A stretch of 64,000 nucleotides of DNA, taken from contig CAVSMR010000006.1 in the NCBI GenBank assembly GCA_963729115.1, positions 24,661-88,660 on the forward strand, written 5' to 3'. Position numbers and translations under genes: made by a program. Source of the DNA: Actinophytocola sp963729115. Lineage in GTDB: Bacteria > Actinomycetota > Actinomycetes > Mycobacteriales > Pseudonocardiaceae. Position 1 is the first letter of the stretch; the number at the start of each line of letters is the position of its first letter. Below, piece after piece: positions 9,184-18,222 of this stretch. The notes below the pieces were generated by a model. That model was given only the letters and a program-made list of their open reading frames with translations. It did not search any database and was not told the DNA's origin.

Positions 9184-9197
9184 TTGCCTGAAGGCAA
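9184..9197. promoter_or_regulatory. Palindrome upstream of the secreted-protein gene
   Basis: TTGCCT-GA-AGGCAA is a perfect inverted repeat ending 20 bp before the ATG at 9218 and just before the GAGGAGG ribosome binding site. It could be a repressor operator or an mRNA hairpin. No regulator is implied by the sequence. Confidence 0.4.
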
Positions 9198-9217
9198 CCT
9201 GAAGCGAGGAGGACGAC

Positions 9218-9694
9218 ATGGGGATGCGCAAGGTGCTGATCGGGCTCGCGGCCGCCGCGGCGGTGGCCGTCGGGCTGGTGGCGTTCCTGCCCAGCGGGGA
9301 CGCGGACGCCAGCGGCAAGGAGCTCAGCCAGAGCGCCGCCGCCGCGAAGCTGCGCAAGGCCAACATCGGCTGGACGTCCAGCGGCCACTGCAGCAGTCGC
9401 AACAACCCGCACTGCACGTCGTTCAGCGGCATCAAGTCGGGGACCGTCAGCGGCATCATCACGTTCAAGAAGTCCAGCAAGTGCAAGATCACCATCACCG
9501 GCGGCACCGAGACCGGCCACGCGTCGGGCACCTACAGCCACTGGAACGGCTACAAGGTCGACATCGCGAAGACGACCTGCGCCACCAACTACATCAAGCG
9601 CAACTTCAGCTCCATCGGCGGCGGCAAGTGGCGCTCCTCGGCCGGCAACGTCTATTTCGACGAGGGCAACCACTGGGACATCACGTACTACTGA
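9218..9694 (+). CDS. Small secreted protein of unknown function
   Basis: 158 aa from ATG behind a GAGGAGG site. The N terminus is a signal peptide: MGMRK, a hydrophobic run to about residue 25, then a possible ADA-SG cleavage around residue 31. The mature part has four cysteines (GHCSSR, PHCTSF, SKCKI, TTCATN), consistent with two disulfides, and a conserved-looking GGTETGHASGTYSHWNGYKVD segment whose spaced His and Asp recall metal-dependent cell-wall peptidases such as the M15 type. That resemblance is weak and I do not assign a function. It lies between adnB and the potassium channel and has its own terminator. Confidence 0.75.
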   Translation: MGMRKVLIGLAAAAAVAVGLVAFLPSGDADASGKELSQSAAAAKLRKANIGWTSSGHCSSRNNPHCTSFSGIKSGTVSGIITFKKSSKCKITITGGTETGHASGTYSHWNGYKVDIAKTTCATNYIKRNFSSIGGGKWRSSAGNVYFDEGNHWDITYY

Positions 9695-9710
9695 ACACGT
9701 ACTACTGAAC
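9683..9710. repeat. 14-bp tandem duplication spanning a stop codon
   Basis: ACGTACTACTGAAC occurs twice in direct tandem (9683-9696 and 9697-9710). The first copy encodes the last residues and stop of the secreted protein. Loss of the first stop would lead into a second copy of the same tail, but in a shifted register. Confidence 0.85.
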
Positions 9711-9723
9711 AACATCGCAACGA

Positions 9724-9759
9724 CCGTGGGGGTCACCGGCGCAACGGTGGCCCCCACGG
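9724..9759. terminator. Intrinsic terminator-like hairpin
   Basis: The 14-bp arms at 9724-9737 and 9746-9759 pair with one G-T type mismatch around an 8-nt loop. The hairpin lies between the secreted-protein stop and the channel gene start. Confidence 0.7.
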
Positions 9760-9772
9760 TTAACCTGCCGCC

Positions 9773-10882
9773 GTGACCAGCCCCGACGAGCCCGGGCCCG
9801 GCCTGTCGCGCAAGCTGCGCAGACGGCTGAGTGCCGGCGGGCTCACCGACCGGCCCGACCACTCCCTGGTCGGTGTGATCCGGATGCCGGAAGGCGCGGT
9901 AAGCCCGATCGCCTCGATCGTGCGCCGGGTGATCTGGGCCCTCCTCGCGTTGTTCGCCGCCGTGCTGCTCGTCTACCTCGACCGCGACGGCTACCGCGAC
10001 TCCGACGGCAACGGCCTGTCGTTCCTCGACTGCGTGTACTACGCGACGGTGTCGCTGTCCACCACCGGCTACGGCGACATCACGCCGGTGAGCCAGTCCG
10101 CGCGGCTGGTCAACATCCTGGTCATCACCCCGCTGCGGGTGCTCTTCCTCATCGTCCTGGTCGGCACGACGCTCGCGGTGCTCACCGAGCGCTCCCGTCA
10201 GGCGTTCAAGCTGCAACGATGGAGGTCGAAGGTGCGCGATCACGTGGTGGTCGTCGGTTACGGCACCAAGGGCCGGTCGGCGGTCAACTCGGTGCTCTCC
10301 GACGGCGTCGAGCCCGGGAGCATCGTCGTCGTGGACTCCGACCAGTCCATGCTCGACGCGGCCTCCGCGCTGGGGCTGGTCACCGTGCACGGCTCGGGCA
10401 CCCGCTCGGACGTGCTGCGCGTGGCCGGCGTGCCGCGGGCGCGGGCGGTGGTCGTGGCCGCGAACCGGGACGACTCCGCGGTGCTGGTCACGCTGACCGC
10501 GCGCGAGCTCGCGCCGAAGGCCCAGATCGTGGCGGCCGTGCGGGAGGCGGAGAACGTCCACCTGCTGCGCCAGTCCGGGGCCAACCAGGTCGTGGTCTCG
10601 AGCGAGACGGCCGGGCGGCTGCTGGGCATGGCGACGCACACGCCGACGGTCGTCGACATGGTCGAGGACCTGATCACGCCGGCGTCCGGCCTGGCCATCG
10701 CCGAGCGCGACGTCGAGCTGGGCGAGATCGGCGGCTCGCCACGGCACCTGTCGGACATCGTGCTGGGCGTGGTGCGCGACGGGAAGCTGTTCCGCGTGGA
10801 CCACCCCGAGGCCGACGCGATCGAGCCGGGCGACCGGTTGCTCTATGTAAAGAAGGTCACTCCGGCGAGCGGTGCTGACTGA
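9773..10882 (+). CDS. Two-helix potassium channel with cytoplasmic RCK (TrkA-N/TrkA-C) domain
   Basis: 369 aa from GTG. A first membrane helix lies at about residues 48-65, then a pore loop with the K+ selectivity filter TTGYGD (97-102) and a second helix near 118-140. The soluble region starts with a Rossmann motif VVVVGYGTKGRSA, typical of TrkA-N domains that bind NAD(H) or nucleotides, and ends in a TrkA-C-like segment. This matches MthK-like ligand-gated channels and the mycobacterial gene beside adnB (Rv3200c). It probably mediates regulated K+ flux across the cytoplasmic membrane. The next gene starts within or just after its end. Confidence 0.9.
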   Translation: MTSPDEPGPGLSRKLRRRLSAGGLTDRPDHSLVGVIRMPEGAVSPIASIVRRVIWALLALFAAVLLVYLDRDGYRDSDGNGLSFLDCVYYATVSLSTTGYGDITPVSQSARLVNILVITPLRVLFLIVLVGTTLAVLTERSRQAFKLQRWRSKVRDHVVVVGYGTKGRSAVNSVLSDGVEPGSIVVVDSDQSMLDAASALGLVTVHGSGTRSDVLRVAGVPRARAVVVAANRDDSAVLVTLTARELAPKAQIVAAVREAENVHLLRQSGANQVVVSSETAGRLLGMATHTPTVVDMVEDLITPASGLAIAERDVELGEIGGSPRHLSDIVLGVVRDGKLFRVDHPEADAIEPGDRLLYVKKVTPASGAD

Positions 10883-10919
10883 GGTACTCCGGCGCGGAAA
10901 GATCTGCCACCATCGTCGG

Positions 10920-11408
10920 GTGCGGATCTCGGGTCGGCAGATACCACCCGGCTACCTTCGTTGGGCAGCCGTGGGTTTGGGGATTCTGCTGCTGAGCGTG
11001 GCCATCGCCGCGATCGTGGGCCTTGCGGGCCTGTTCGGCGCCACCGTGTCGACGGCGGACGCGGGCACCAGCGTCCCGGCGAAGGTGGCCACGGGCGCGC
11101 CGTGCAGCCAGCCCAACGCCGCCGAGACCGTCACGTTCCGCTACCGCGGCGACGACCGGCAGGCCCGTTTCGACGGCTGCGGCCACGCGAAGGGCGAGCC
11201 GGTGGAGATCCTCCTGCCGGCCGGCCCGATCACGGACTCGACCGTCGTCCAGGCGGCCGGCACGGCGGTCGGTGGCGGCGTGGCGGGCGAGGGACTCGCG
11301 TCGGTGCTGCTGGTGACCAGCGGGATCGCCGGCGCGGGTTACGCGTTCCTCGTGCGGCGCGGCCCCAAGCAGAAGGCACTGCCGCGGCCGTTGCGGCTGC
11401 TGGCGTAG
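10920..11408 (+). CDS. Membrane protein of unknown function with two hydrophobic segments
   Basis: 162 aa from GTG at 10920. An upstream GTG at 10872, overlapping the channel stop by 11 bp, would add 16 residues. Hydrophobic helices lie near residues 15-38 (AAVGLGILLLSVAIAAIVGL) and 118-145. Between them is an extracytoplasmic domain with two cysteines (APCSQPN and DGCGHAKG). The tail is basic (RRGPKQK). It is probably co-transcribed with the potassium channel. I do not recognise a family. Confidence 0.65.
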   Translation: MRISGRQIPPGYLRWAAVGLGILLLSVAIAAIVGLAGLFGATVSTADAGTSVPAKVATGAPCSQPNAAETVTFRYRGDDRQARFDGCGHAKGEPVEILLPAGPITDSTVVQAAGTAVGGGVAGEGLASVLLVTSGIAGAGYAFLVRRGPKQKALPRPLRLLA

Positions 11409-11444
11409 CTGTCCACAGCCCTGCGCGGGCCGGAAATCGCGCCT

Positions 11445-12730
11445 TCAGGCCACGTCCTTGGGCGGGCTCTTCCACGTGTTGCACTCGAACGTCCGGTTCT
11501 TCTGCGCGCCCTGCTCCCACCACGCCGACGTGTGCGCGTCGGTGCCGTGGTCCCTCGGCAGCCCGGCCGTGTGGTCGCCGCGGTCCTGGGTCGTGCGGGC
11601 CTCGTCCAGGATGTTGGCGTCCACCGAGCCGCGGCCGTGGGTCGCCGCCAGGAACATGCCCGAGAAGCACTGGGCCTGCAGCTCGAGCCGCCTGGACAGC
11701 AGCAGCCCCGGCTCCGTGTCGACGCCGGCGTCGTACCGGGCCTGCGAGTACGCGTCCAGCACGCCGCTCATCGCCTGCACGTGGTGGCCGTACTCGTGCG
11801 CGATCAGCGCCAGGTAGACGCCGGGGTGCGCCCCGTACTGCTCGGTCTGCAGCCCGGCGAACGGCATGTACAGGGTGTTGTTCTCCCCGCAGTAGAACGC
11901 CGCGACCGCACCACCGCCGGCCACCGAACCGCACGGGCTCGACCAGTTCGTGCCCTCCGGGAACTCGATCGAGGGCGGCGAGAACGGTAGGCCCGCCTGC
12001 GCCAGCACCGGCTCCCAGGCCGCGTTCAGGCACGGCAGCGTGCTCCGGAAGAACGCCTCCGCCCCGGCCGGCGACGTCTGCCACCGCTTGAGGGTGCAGC
12101 TCACCGCCGGCGTCCCGAGGTCGCCGGCGAACAGCGGGTTGTCGCCCAGCTCGTACACCGGCTGCGGGCCCGCGGGGGTCGTCTCCGTCGGGGTGTCCTG
12201 GGTGGTGGTGACCGGCGCGTCGGTGGTAGTCGTCGTGGTCGTGGTGTCCACCGTGGTCGCGGTGTCCACCGTGGTGGTCTCGCTCGTCGTGGCGGGCTCG
12301 TCGTAGCCGGTGTCGGCCACGTGGTTGCCGCGGTCCTGCACCGCCAGGAACCCGACGAGCCCGGCGCTCACCACCAGCACCGCCACGACGATCGTCGCCA
12401 CCAGCGGGCCGGTGTTCGACTTCGGCCGCGGCCGGTGCATGCCCGGGTGGCCGGGATAGCCCTGCAGCCACGGCGGCGCGGACTGTGCGGGTGGCTGGTA
12501 CGGCGGCCGGCCAGGCGGGTAAGGCGCCGGCCCGGCCCAGCCGGGTGGCGGCCCGTAGGCACCCGGCGGACCAGGAGGCGGACCAGGAGGCGGACCGGGG
12601 GAAACCCGGGAGGCGGGGGCGGCACCCGGTACGGCGCGGTCGGCCGGTAGCCGGGTGGCGGCAGCGGGCGCGCGTGCGGTGGCGGCAGCGGCCCGGTCGG
12701 GCGCCACGGCCCCAGCGGTGGCTGTGTCAT
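11445..12730 (-). CDS. Neutral zinc metallopeptidase, membrane anchored; apparent frameshift in the N-terminal region
   Basis: The catalytic domain has ALIAHEYGHHVQAMSG, the HExxH zinc motif of the YpfJ/neutral zinc metallopeptidase family, and four cysteines. Before it are a transmembrane helix (VATIVVAVLVVSAGLVGFLA), a Thr-rich linker and a Pro/Gly-rich cytoplasmic tail. The natural start appears to be ATG at 12730 (MTQPPLGPWRP), but that frame is lost at the five-G run 12597-12601. One extra base there would join RVPPPPPGFP to PGPPPGPPPGPPGAYGPPPG without a break. The sequence therefore holds a single-base deletion, an assembly error, or a programmed -1 shift at TTTCCCCC (minus strand). 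The catalytic part is open throughout. Confidence 0.75.
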
Positions 12731-12820
12731 CTCCCCGTGTTCCCCCAACGCTCACTCGAGTCCGGCCAGATCCCGCCGGACTGGCGGTGAGCATATGGGC
12801 ACTGCACTATCCTCCGCGGC

Positions 12821-14557
12821 GTGTTCGCGAAGTGGGGGGCCGCGGTCGCCGCGGCGACGCTGTCCGGCGGCGTGCTCTTCGGCCTGACCCAGCCGTCCGG
12901 TCCACCCGGCCTGCCCTCGCCGCCACCCGATGCGCCCACCCTGGACCTCCCGTTGCCGACCGGCGGCGGCGTCCCCTCGATCAACCCCACCAGGCCGAGC
13001 ACGCCGCTGCCGCCCGGCACCGGCCCGGTCCCGCTGCTCCCGCAGAGCGTCAACATCGCGCTGAAGGTCGAGCGCGACGGCAAGCTCTCGGTCCGCGAGC
13101 AGGTGTTCGTCCAGGCCCGCAAGACGATGACCCGCCACCAGCCGCTGCGCATCCGCGCGGGCGACGACACCGACCGCGTGTTCACCGTCGAGAACGTCGA
13201 GGTGAAGGGCAAGGACAGCACCGCCGACGTCACCGGCGACGAGTTCGTCATGCGGCTCGGCGAGGGCGTCACCACGGTCGCCTACACCGTCGACGGCGCG
13301 GTCACGAACTCCGGCGGCCACCAGGAGGTGCGCTGGCAGGTGGCCGGCGGCTGGGACGTGAACGTCCGGCTGGTGCGCGCCTCGTTCGTCGCCCCCGAGG
13401 TGCCCAGCAAGGTCGAGTGCCTGGCCGGCCGGCGCGGGTCGCAGGAGCCGTGCTCGTCCGCGATCACCGACCACGGCCAGGTGCTGCGCGTCGTGCAGAA
13501 GGACCTCGCTGCCGGCGACCGCGTCGACCTGTCCGTGACGCTCCCGGCGGGCACGGTCGGCGGCGCCGGCGACGCCGAGTTCGCCGGCACCTCGACGAGC
13601 GCGTTCGCCTTCACCCCGGTCAGCGGCATCGGACTCGGCGTGCTCGCCGTCGTGCTCCTCGGCGGCTTCGTGCTGCTGTGGCTGGCCCGCGGCCGCGACG
13701 CCCACGCCCTGGCCGCCGACGTGGGGCCGGTGGAGCTGCTGGTCACCGAGGCCGGCCGGGTCGCGTTCGCCTCGCCGGACGGCGTGCTGCCCGGCGAGGT
13801 CGGCACGGTGGTCGACGAGCGCGTGGACGTCGCCGACGTGACCGCGACCGTCGTCGACCTCGCCGTCCGCAACTACCTCGCGGTCCGCCGCGCGGGCGAG
13901 GACTGGTTGCTGCTGCGCCGGAACCCGCCGGACGCGGCGCTCACCGGGTACGAGCGCGCGGTGTGGCAGGCGCTGCTCGGGGACGCGGACGAGGTGGCGC
14001 TCTCGGCGCTGCGCGCGCGGCGGCTGGACCTGTCCGCGGCCCGCGAGGAGCTCTACGCCGGCGTCGTCCGCCACGCCTGGTTCGCCCGCCGGCCCGACCA
14101 CGAGCGCACCCGGTGGTTGCTCGCCGGTGTGGTGCTCGCGGCCGTCGGCGTGGCGGCGACCGTGGTGCTGGCGCTGACGATCGGGCACGCGTTGCTCGGT
14201 CTCGCCGTGGTGATCGGCGGGCTCGGCCTCGCGCTCGGCGCCCGCTCCATGCCGGCGCGGACCCGGCGCGGCAGCGTGCTGGTGCAGCAGGTCCGCGGCC
14301 TGCTCGGCTACCTGCGCGGCAGCGACGCGTCGAACGTGCCGGCCGCGGACCGCGAGATGGTGCTGTCCCGCTCGCTGCCCTACGCGGTCGTGCTCGGCGA
14401 GACGCACGGCTGGCTCGCCCGCTTCGCCGACCTGGACACCGCGGCCGACGGCACGGCCGGCATCTACTGGTACGACGGGGAGAACCTCACCCGCGACTTC
14501 CCGGATTTCCTGCGCGAGCTGGACGCGGTGCTGACCGCGTCGAGCGGGCTTCGCTGA
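12821..14557 (+). CDS. DUF2207-domain membrane protein
   Basis: 578 aa from GTG. The N-terminal hydrophobic segment (about 4-22) is followed by a proline-rich stretch. An extracytoplasmic beta-rich domain (about 75-255) with the DUF2207 pattern follows: SVREQVFVQ, then RVFTVENVEVKG and RWQVAGGWD. A membrane helix lies at about 268-288 (GIGLGVLAVVLLGGFVLLWLA), then a cytoplasmic region and two more helices near 430-470 (LLAGVVLAAVGVAATVVLAL). The C terminus ends in a conserved FPDFLRELD-like segment. DUF2207 proteins are widespread in actinobacteria and of unknown function. The gene is divergent from the metallopeptidase, with 90 bp between starts. Confidence 0.85.
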   Translation: MFAKWGAAVAAATLSGGVLFGLTQPSGPPGLPSPPPDAPTLDLPLPTGGGVPSINPTRPSTPLPPGTGPVPLLPQSVNIALKVERDGKLSVREQVFVQARKTMTRHQPLRIRAGDDTDRVFTVENVEVKGKDSTADVTGDEFVMRLGEGVTTVAYTVDGAVTNSGGHQEVRWQVAGGWDVNVRLVRASFVAPEVPSKVECLAGRRGSQEPCSSAITDHGQVLRVVQKDLAAGDRVDLSVTLPAGTVGGAGDAEFAGTSTSAFAFTPVSGIGLGVLAVVLLGGFVLLWLARGRDAHALAADVGPVELLVTEAGRVAFASPDGVLPGEVGTVVDERVDVADVTATVVDLAVRNYLAVRRAGEDWLLLRRNPPDAALTGYERAVWQALLGDADEVALSALRARRLDLSAAREELYAGVVRHAWFARRPDHERTRWLLAGVVLAAVGVAATVVLALTIGHALLGLAVVIGGLGLALGARSMPARTRRGSVLVQQVRGLLGYLRGSDASNVPAADREMVLSRSLPYAVVLGETHGWLARFADLDTAADGTAGIYWYDGENLTRDFPDFLRELDAVLTASSGLR

Positions 14558-14606
14558 CTCGGCGGGCTGGCGGCCGATTGTCGGTGCCGCCACGTAGGCT
14601 GCGGAC

Positions 14607-15890
14607 ATGCCAGCAACCGAGCTGAACAGGTTCACGTTGCCCAACGGGCTGCGGGTGGTCCTAGCGCCGGATCCGACCGCGCCCGTCGTCGGCGTGAGCG
14701 TGCACTACGACGTGGGCTTCCGGTCCGAGCCCGAGGGGCGCACCGGCTTCGCCCACCTCTTCGAGCACCTGATGTTCCAGGGCAGCGAGAGCCTGGAGAA
14801 GCTCGCCCACTTCCGGCACGTGCAGTCCTCGGGCGGCACCTTCAACGGGTCGACCCACCCGGACTACACCGACTACTTCATGGTGCTGCCCTCCGCGGGG
14901 CTCGAGCGCGCGCTGTTCCTCGAGGCCGACCGCATGCGTGCGCCCAAGATCACCGAGGAGAACCTGCGCAACCAGATCGACGTGGTGAAGGAGGAGATCC
15001 GCCTCAACGTGCTCAACCGGCCCTACGGCGGGTTCCCCTGGATCCTGCTGCCGCCGGTGCTGTACCGGACCTTTCCCAACGCGCACAACGGGTACGGCGA
15101 CTTCACCGAGCTCGAGCAGGCCGACCTGAACGACTGCGCGCAGTTCTTCGACACCTACTACGCGCCGGCCAACGCGGTGCTCACGGTCGGGGGCGACATC
15201 GACATCGAGCGCACCCGCGAGCTGATCGACAAGCACTTCGGCGACGTCCCGGCCCGCCCCGCGCCGCAGCGGCCGTCGTTCGCCGAGCCGCCGCCGGCCG
15301 GTGAGCTGCGCGGCGAGCACCCCGACCCGCACGCGCCGCTGCCCGCGCTCGCGCTCGGCTACCGGATGCCCGACCCGGTCAACGAGCTCGACGGGTACCT
15401 CGCGAACCTCGTGCTCGCCGCCGTCCTCGCGGAGGGCGACGGCTCGCGGCTGCAGCAGCGGCTGGTCCACCGCGAGCCGCTGGTCACCGACATCAACGCC
15501 GCGTGTGGGCTGTTCGGCCCCTTCGAGGCACGCGACCCGGACACGTTCATCGTGACCGCGGTCCACTCGCCCGACGTCAGCGCGGACCGCGTGCTCGCGG
15601 CCGTCGACGACGAGCTCGACAAGCTCGCCGCCGCGCCGCCGAACGAGCAGGAGCTCGCGAAGGTCAAGGCGCGCTGGGTGGCCGGGCTGCACCAGGAGAA
15701 CGACCGGCTGATCGCGCGCATCCTCGCGTACGGCTCGCTCGAGCTGCTCTACGGCGACCCGGGCCTCGTGCACGCGCTGCCGGGCCGGATCTCCGCGGTG
15801 ACGCCGGACGCCGTCGCCGCCGCGGCCAAGGCCCTGCGGCCCGACGCGCGCGCGGTGCTGACCGTGACCCCGGCAGGAGGAGACCAGTGA
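14607..15890 (+). CDS. M16-family zinc peptidase, active subunit
   Basis: 427 aa from ATG. HLFEHLMFQGSE at about residues 52-63 is the inverted HxxEH zinc site of pitrilysin-type M16 proteases, with a downstream glutamate in the VKEEIRLNVLNRPYG region. This subunit supplies the metal centre. The next gene, which overlaps it by 4 bp (GTGA), lacks HxxEH. Such catalytic/non-catalytic pairs form a clam-shell heterodimer that degrades peptides in a closed chamber. No signal peptide is visible, so the enzyme is probably cytoplasmic. Confidence 0.92.
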   Translation: MPATELNRFTLPNGLRVVLAPDPTAPVVGVSVHYDVGFRSEPEGRTGFAHLFEHLMFQGSESLEKLAHFRHVQSSGGTFNGSTHPDYTDYFMVLPSAGLERALFLEADRMRAPKITEENLRNQIDVVKEEIRLNVLNRPYGGFPWILLPPVLYRTFPNAHNGYGDFTELEQADLNDCAQFFDTYYAPANAVLTVGGDIDIERTRELIDKHFGDVPARPAPQRPSFAEPPPAGELRGEHPDPHAPLPALALGYRMPDPVNELDGYLANLVLAAVLAEGDGSRLQQRLVHREPLVTDINAACGLFGPFEARDPDTFIVTAVHSPDVSADRVLAAVDDELDKLAAAPPNEQELAKVKARWVAGLHQENDRLIARILAYGSLELLYGDPGLVHALPGRISAVTPDAVAAAAKALRPDARAVLTVTPAGGDQ

Positions 15891-17248
15891 CCACGTTCCG
15901 CACCGCAGCGGAGATCGCCCGTACCGAGCTCGGCCCGCGCCCGCTGCCGCCGCTCGCCGAGCAGCGCGCCGCCACCGGTCTGTCCTCCGAGGACACCGTG
16001 CTGGACAACGGGTTGCGGGTCGTCGCCGTGCACGCGCCGACCGTGCCGATGGTGGAGCTGCGGCTGCGCATCCCGTTCGCCGGCAGCGATCCGCTGCACG
16101 CCGCGCGCGCCGAGGTGCTCGCGGCCACGATCCTCACGGGTACCCGCAAGCGCGACCGCGTCGCCATCGACACGGACCTGGCGCTGGTCGGTGGCGAGCT
16201 CGACGCGGGCGTCGACCCCGAGCGGCTGTCGTTCAGCGGCAACGCGCTCGCGAGCGGTTTCGACACGCTGCTCGACGTGCTGGCCGACGTGCTGACCGGC
16301 GCGGTGTACGCCGACGACGAGGTCGGCCGGGAACGCGCGCGGCTCGAGGAGCGGATCGCGATGGCGCGTTCGCAGCCGAGCGTGATCGCGCGCGAGGCGC
16401 TGCAGAAGCACCGGTACGGCGACCACCCGTACACCCGCGAGATGCCCGAGGCGGCCGACGTCGCGACGGTCGGCGTCGACGAGGTGCGCCAGCTGCACGC
16501 CGACGGCGTGCTGCCGCGCGGCTCGATCCTGGTCCTGGTCGGCGACGTCGAGCCGGCGGACGCGGTGGCGCGGATCGCGGCGGCCCTGTCGGTGTGGTCG
16601 GACGAGCGGTCGGCCTCCGTGCTGCCGGACCTGCCGGACATCGCGGGCGGCGACGTGCTGTTCGTGCCGCGGACCGGGACGGTGCAGTCGCAGCTGCGGC
16701 TGACCGCGCAGGCGATCTCGCGGACCGATCCCCGCTACCCGGCGCTGCAGCTCGCGAACCTGGCGTTCGGTGGCTACTTCTCCTCGCGGCTGGTGGAGAA
16801 CATCCGCGAGGACAAGGGATACACCTACCACGCACGATCCTCCCTGGAGTTCACGCCGAGCGGCGCCACGCTGCTCGTGGAGTCGGACACGGCGAGCGAG
16901 GTGACCGCGCCGGCGCTGCTGGAGATGCGCTACGAGCTGGCCCGCCTCGCTGTCGTGCCGCCGTCGGAGTCCGAGGTGGAGTCCGTGCGGCAGTACGCGA
17001 TCGGCTCGCTGCTGATCTCCACGGCGTCGCAGACGGGGCTGGCGTCGCAGCTGGCCGCGCTGGTGTCGCTGGGGCTGAGCGTCGACTGGCTGGTGGCGCA
17101 TCCGGTGCGGCTGGCGGAGGTCACGGCGGAGCAGATCGCGGAGGCGGCACTGGACTACTTCTCGCCGACGCGGTACACGGGCGTGGTGGTCGGCGACGCC
17201 GCGCAGCTGCCGTTACTGCGGTCGCTGGGTGGCGTCATCACCGCATGA
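15887..17248 (+). CDS. M16-family peptidase, non-catalytic partner subunit
   Basis: 453 aa from GTG at 15887, overlapping the previous stop by 4 bp and preceded by AGGAGGAG. It has the M16 fold (VLDNGLRVVAVHAPTVPMVELRLRIPFAGSDP) but in place of HxxEH shows ARAEVLAATILTGT, so it cannot bind zinc in the usual way. The C-terminal half keeps the glycine-rich GGYFSSRLVENIREDKGYTY segment that contacts substrate in M16B partners. Translational coupling to the active subunit supports obligate pairing. Confidence 0.9.
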   Translation: MTTFRTAAEIARTELGPRPLPPLAEQRAATGLSSEDTVLDNGLRVVAVHAPTVPMVELRLRIPFAGSDPLHAARAEVLAATILTGTRKRDRVAIDTDLALVGGELDAGVDPERLSFSGNALASGFDTLLDVLADVLTGAVYADDEVGRERARLEERIAMARSQPSVIAREALQKHRYGDHPYTREMPEAADVATVGVDEVRQLHADGVLPRGSILVLVGDVEPADAVARIAAALSVWSDERSASVLPDLPDIAGGDVLFVPRTGTVQSQLRLTAQAISRTDPRYPALQLANLAFGGYFSSRLVENIREDKGYTYHARSSLEFTPSGATLLVESDTASEVTAPALLEMRYELARLAVVPPSESEVESVRQYAIGSLLISTASQTGLASQLAALVSLGLSVDWLVAHPVRLAEVTAEQIAEAALDYFSPTRYTGVVVGDAAQLPLLRSLGGVITA

Positions 17249-18222
17249 CCGAACCGTTCCGGCTCCCCGCCTTACCGACCCTGTCACGGTCCACAGTGGA
17301 CCGCAACGAGATGGTGCGGACGGACCCGGCGCGGCTCACGAAGCTGTGGGAGACGGGCCGGGTCATCCTGCTGGACGAGAAGGGCCGCACCCCGGTCGCC
17401 AACGGCGCCACGTCGCTGGCTACCCGGCCGGCGGTGCGGGTCGTCGCCGAACGGCCGGCGGACGCGTTGCTGCTCGGCGAGCACGACGGCGTCGGGTACT
17501 GGGCCGTGCGGCGGGCGGAGCGGCTGCGCGAGGGCGTCGCGTCGCCGGACAGCGCGTGGGGCCTGTGGACGGGTGCGGCCTCCGCGGACGGCGAGGAGTG
17601 GCACGACCTGCGTACGGTCGGCGCGCTGCTGGACGACACGTCGGCGGGCCTGTACACGACCGCCGTCGGCCTGGCGAGCTGGCACGCGCGCGCGGGCTTC
17701 TGCGCGAAGTGCGGCGCGCCGACGACCCGGGTCAACGCGGGCTGGGCGACGCACTGCACGGGCTGCGGTCGGGAGGAGTACCCGCGCACCGACCCCGCGG
17801 TGATCTGCCTGGTCCACGACGACGACGGGGTCAACGGTGCCCGGGTGGTGCTGGCCCGCCAGCCGATCTGGCCGCCCGAGCGGTACTCGGTACTGGCCGG
17901 CTTCGTCGAGGCGGGCGAGTCCCTCGAGGCGTGCGTCGTGCGCGAGATCGCCGAGGAGGTCGGGGTGACGGTGTCCGGCGTGCGCTACCTGGGCAGCCAG
18001 CCGTGGCCCTTCCCGCGCAGCGTCATGGTCGGCTTCGCGGCGGTGGCCCCGGCGGGCGCGCCCCTGCACCCGGCAGACGGCGAGATCGAGGAGGCCCGCT
18101 GGGTCTCGCGCGCGGACCTGCGCGCGGCTCTGGCCGCGGGCGGCGAGGTCGAGGGCCTGCGGCTCCCCGGCCCGACGTCCATTGCCCGCATGATGCTGGC
18201 CGGCTGGGCCGCGGCGGACTGA
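17245..18222 (+). CDS. nudC: NAD+ diphosphatase (NudC-type Nudix hydrolase)
   Basis: 325 aa from ATG, overlapping the M16 partner stop by 4 bp (ATGA). A four-cysteine zinc site (CAKCGAP and CTGCGREEYPR) precedes the Nudix box GFVEAGESLEACVVREIAEEVGV and the NudC signature SQPWPFPRSVM. The enzyme hydrolyses NAD(H) to NMN and AMP and can remove NAD caps from RNA. Position near adnAB and the K+ channel matches mycobacterial Rv3199c. The 3' quarter of the gene has been duplicated several times downstream as non-coding copies (18223-18785). Confidence 0.93.
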   Translation: MTEPFRLPALPTLSRSTVDRNEMVRTDPARLTKLWETGRVILLDEKGRTPVANGATSLATRPAVRVVAERPADALLLGEHDGVGYWAVRRAERLREGVASPDSAWGLWTGAASADGEEWHDLRTVGALLDDTSAGLYTTAVGLASWHARAGFCAKCGAPTTRVNAGWATHCTGCGREEYPRTDPAVICLVHDDDGVNGARVVLARQPIWPPERYSVLAGFVEAGESLEACVVREIAEEVGVTVSGVRYLGSQPWPFPRSVMVGFAAVAPAGAPLHPADGEIEEARWVSRADLRAALAAGGEVEGLRLPGPTSIARMMLAGWAAAD

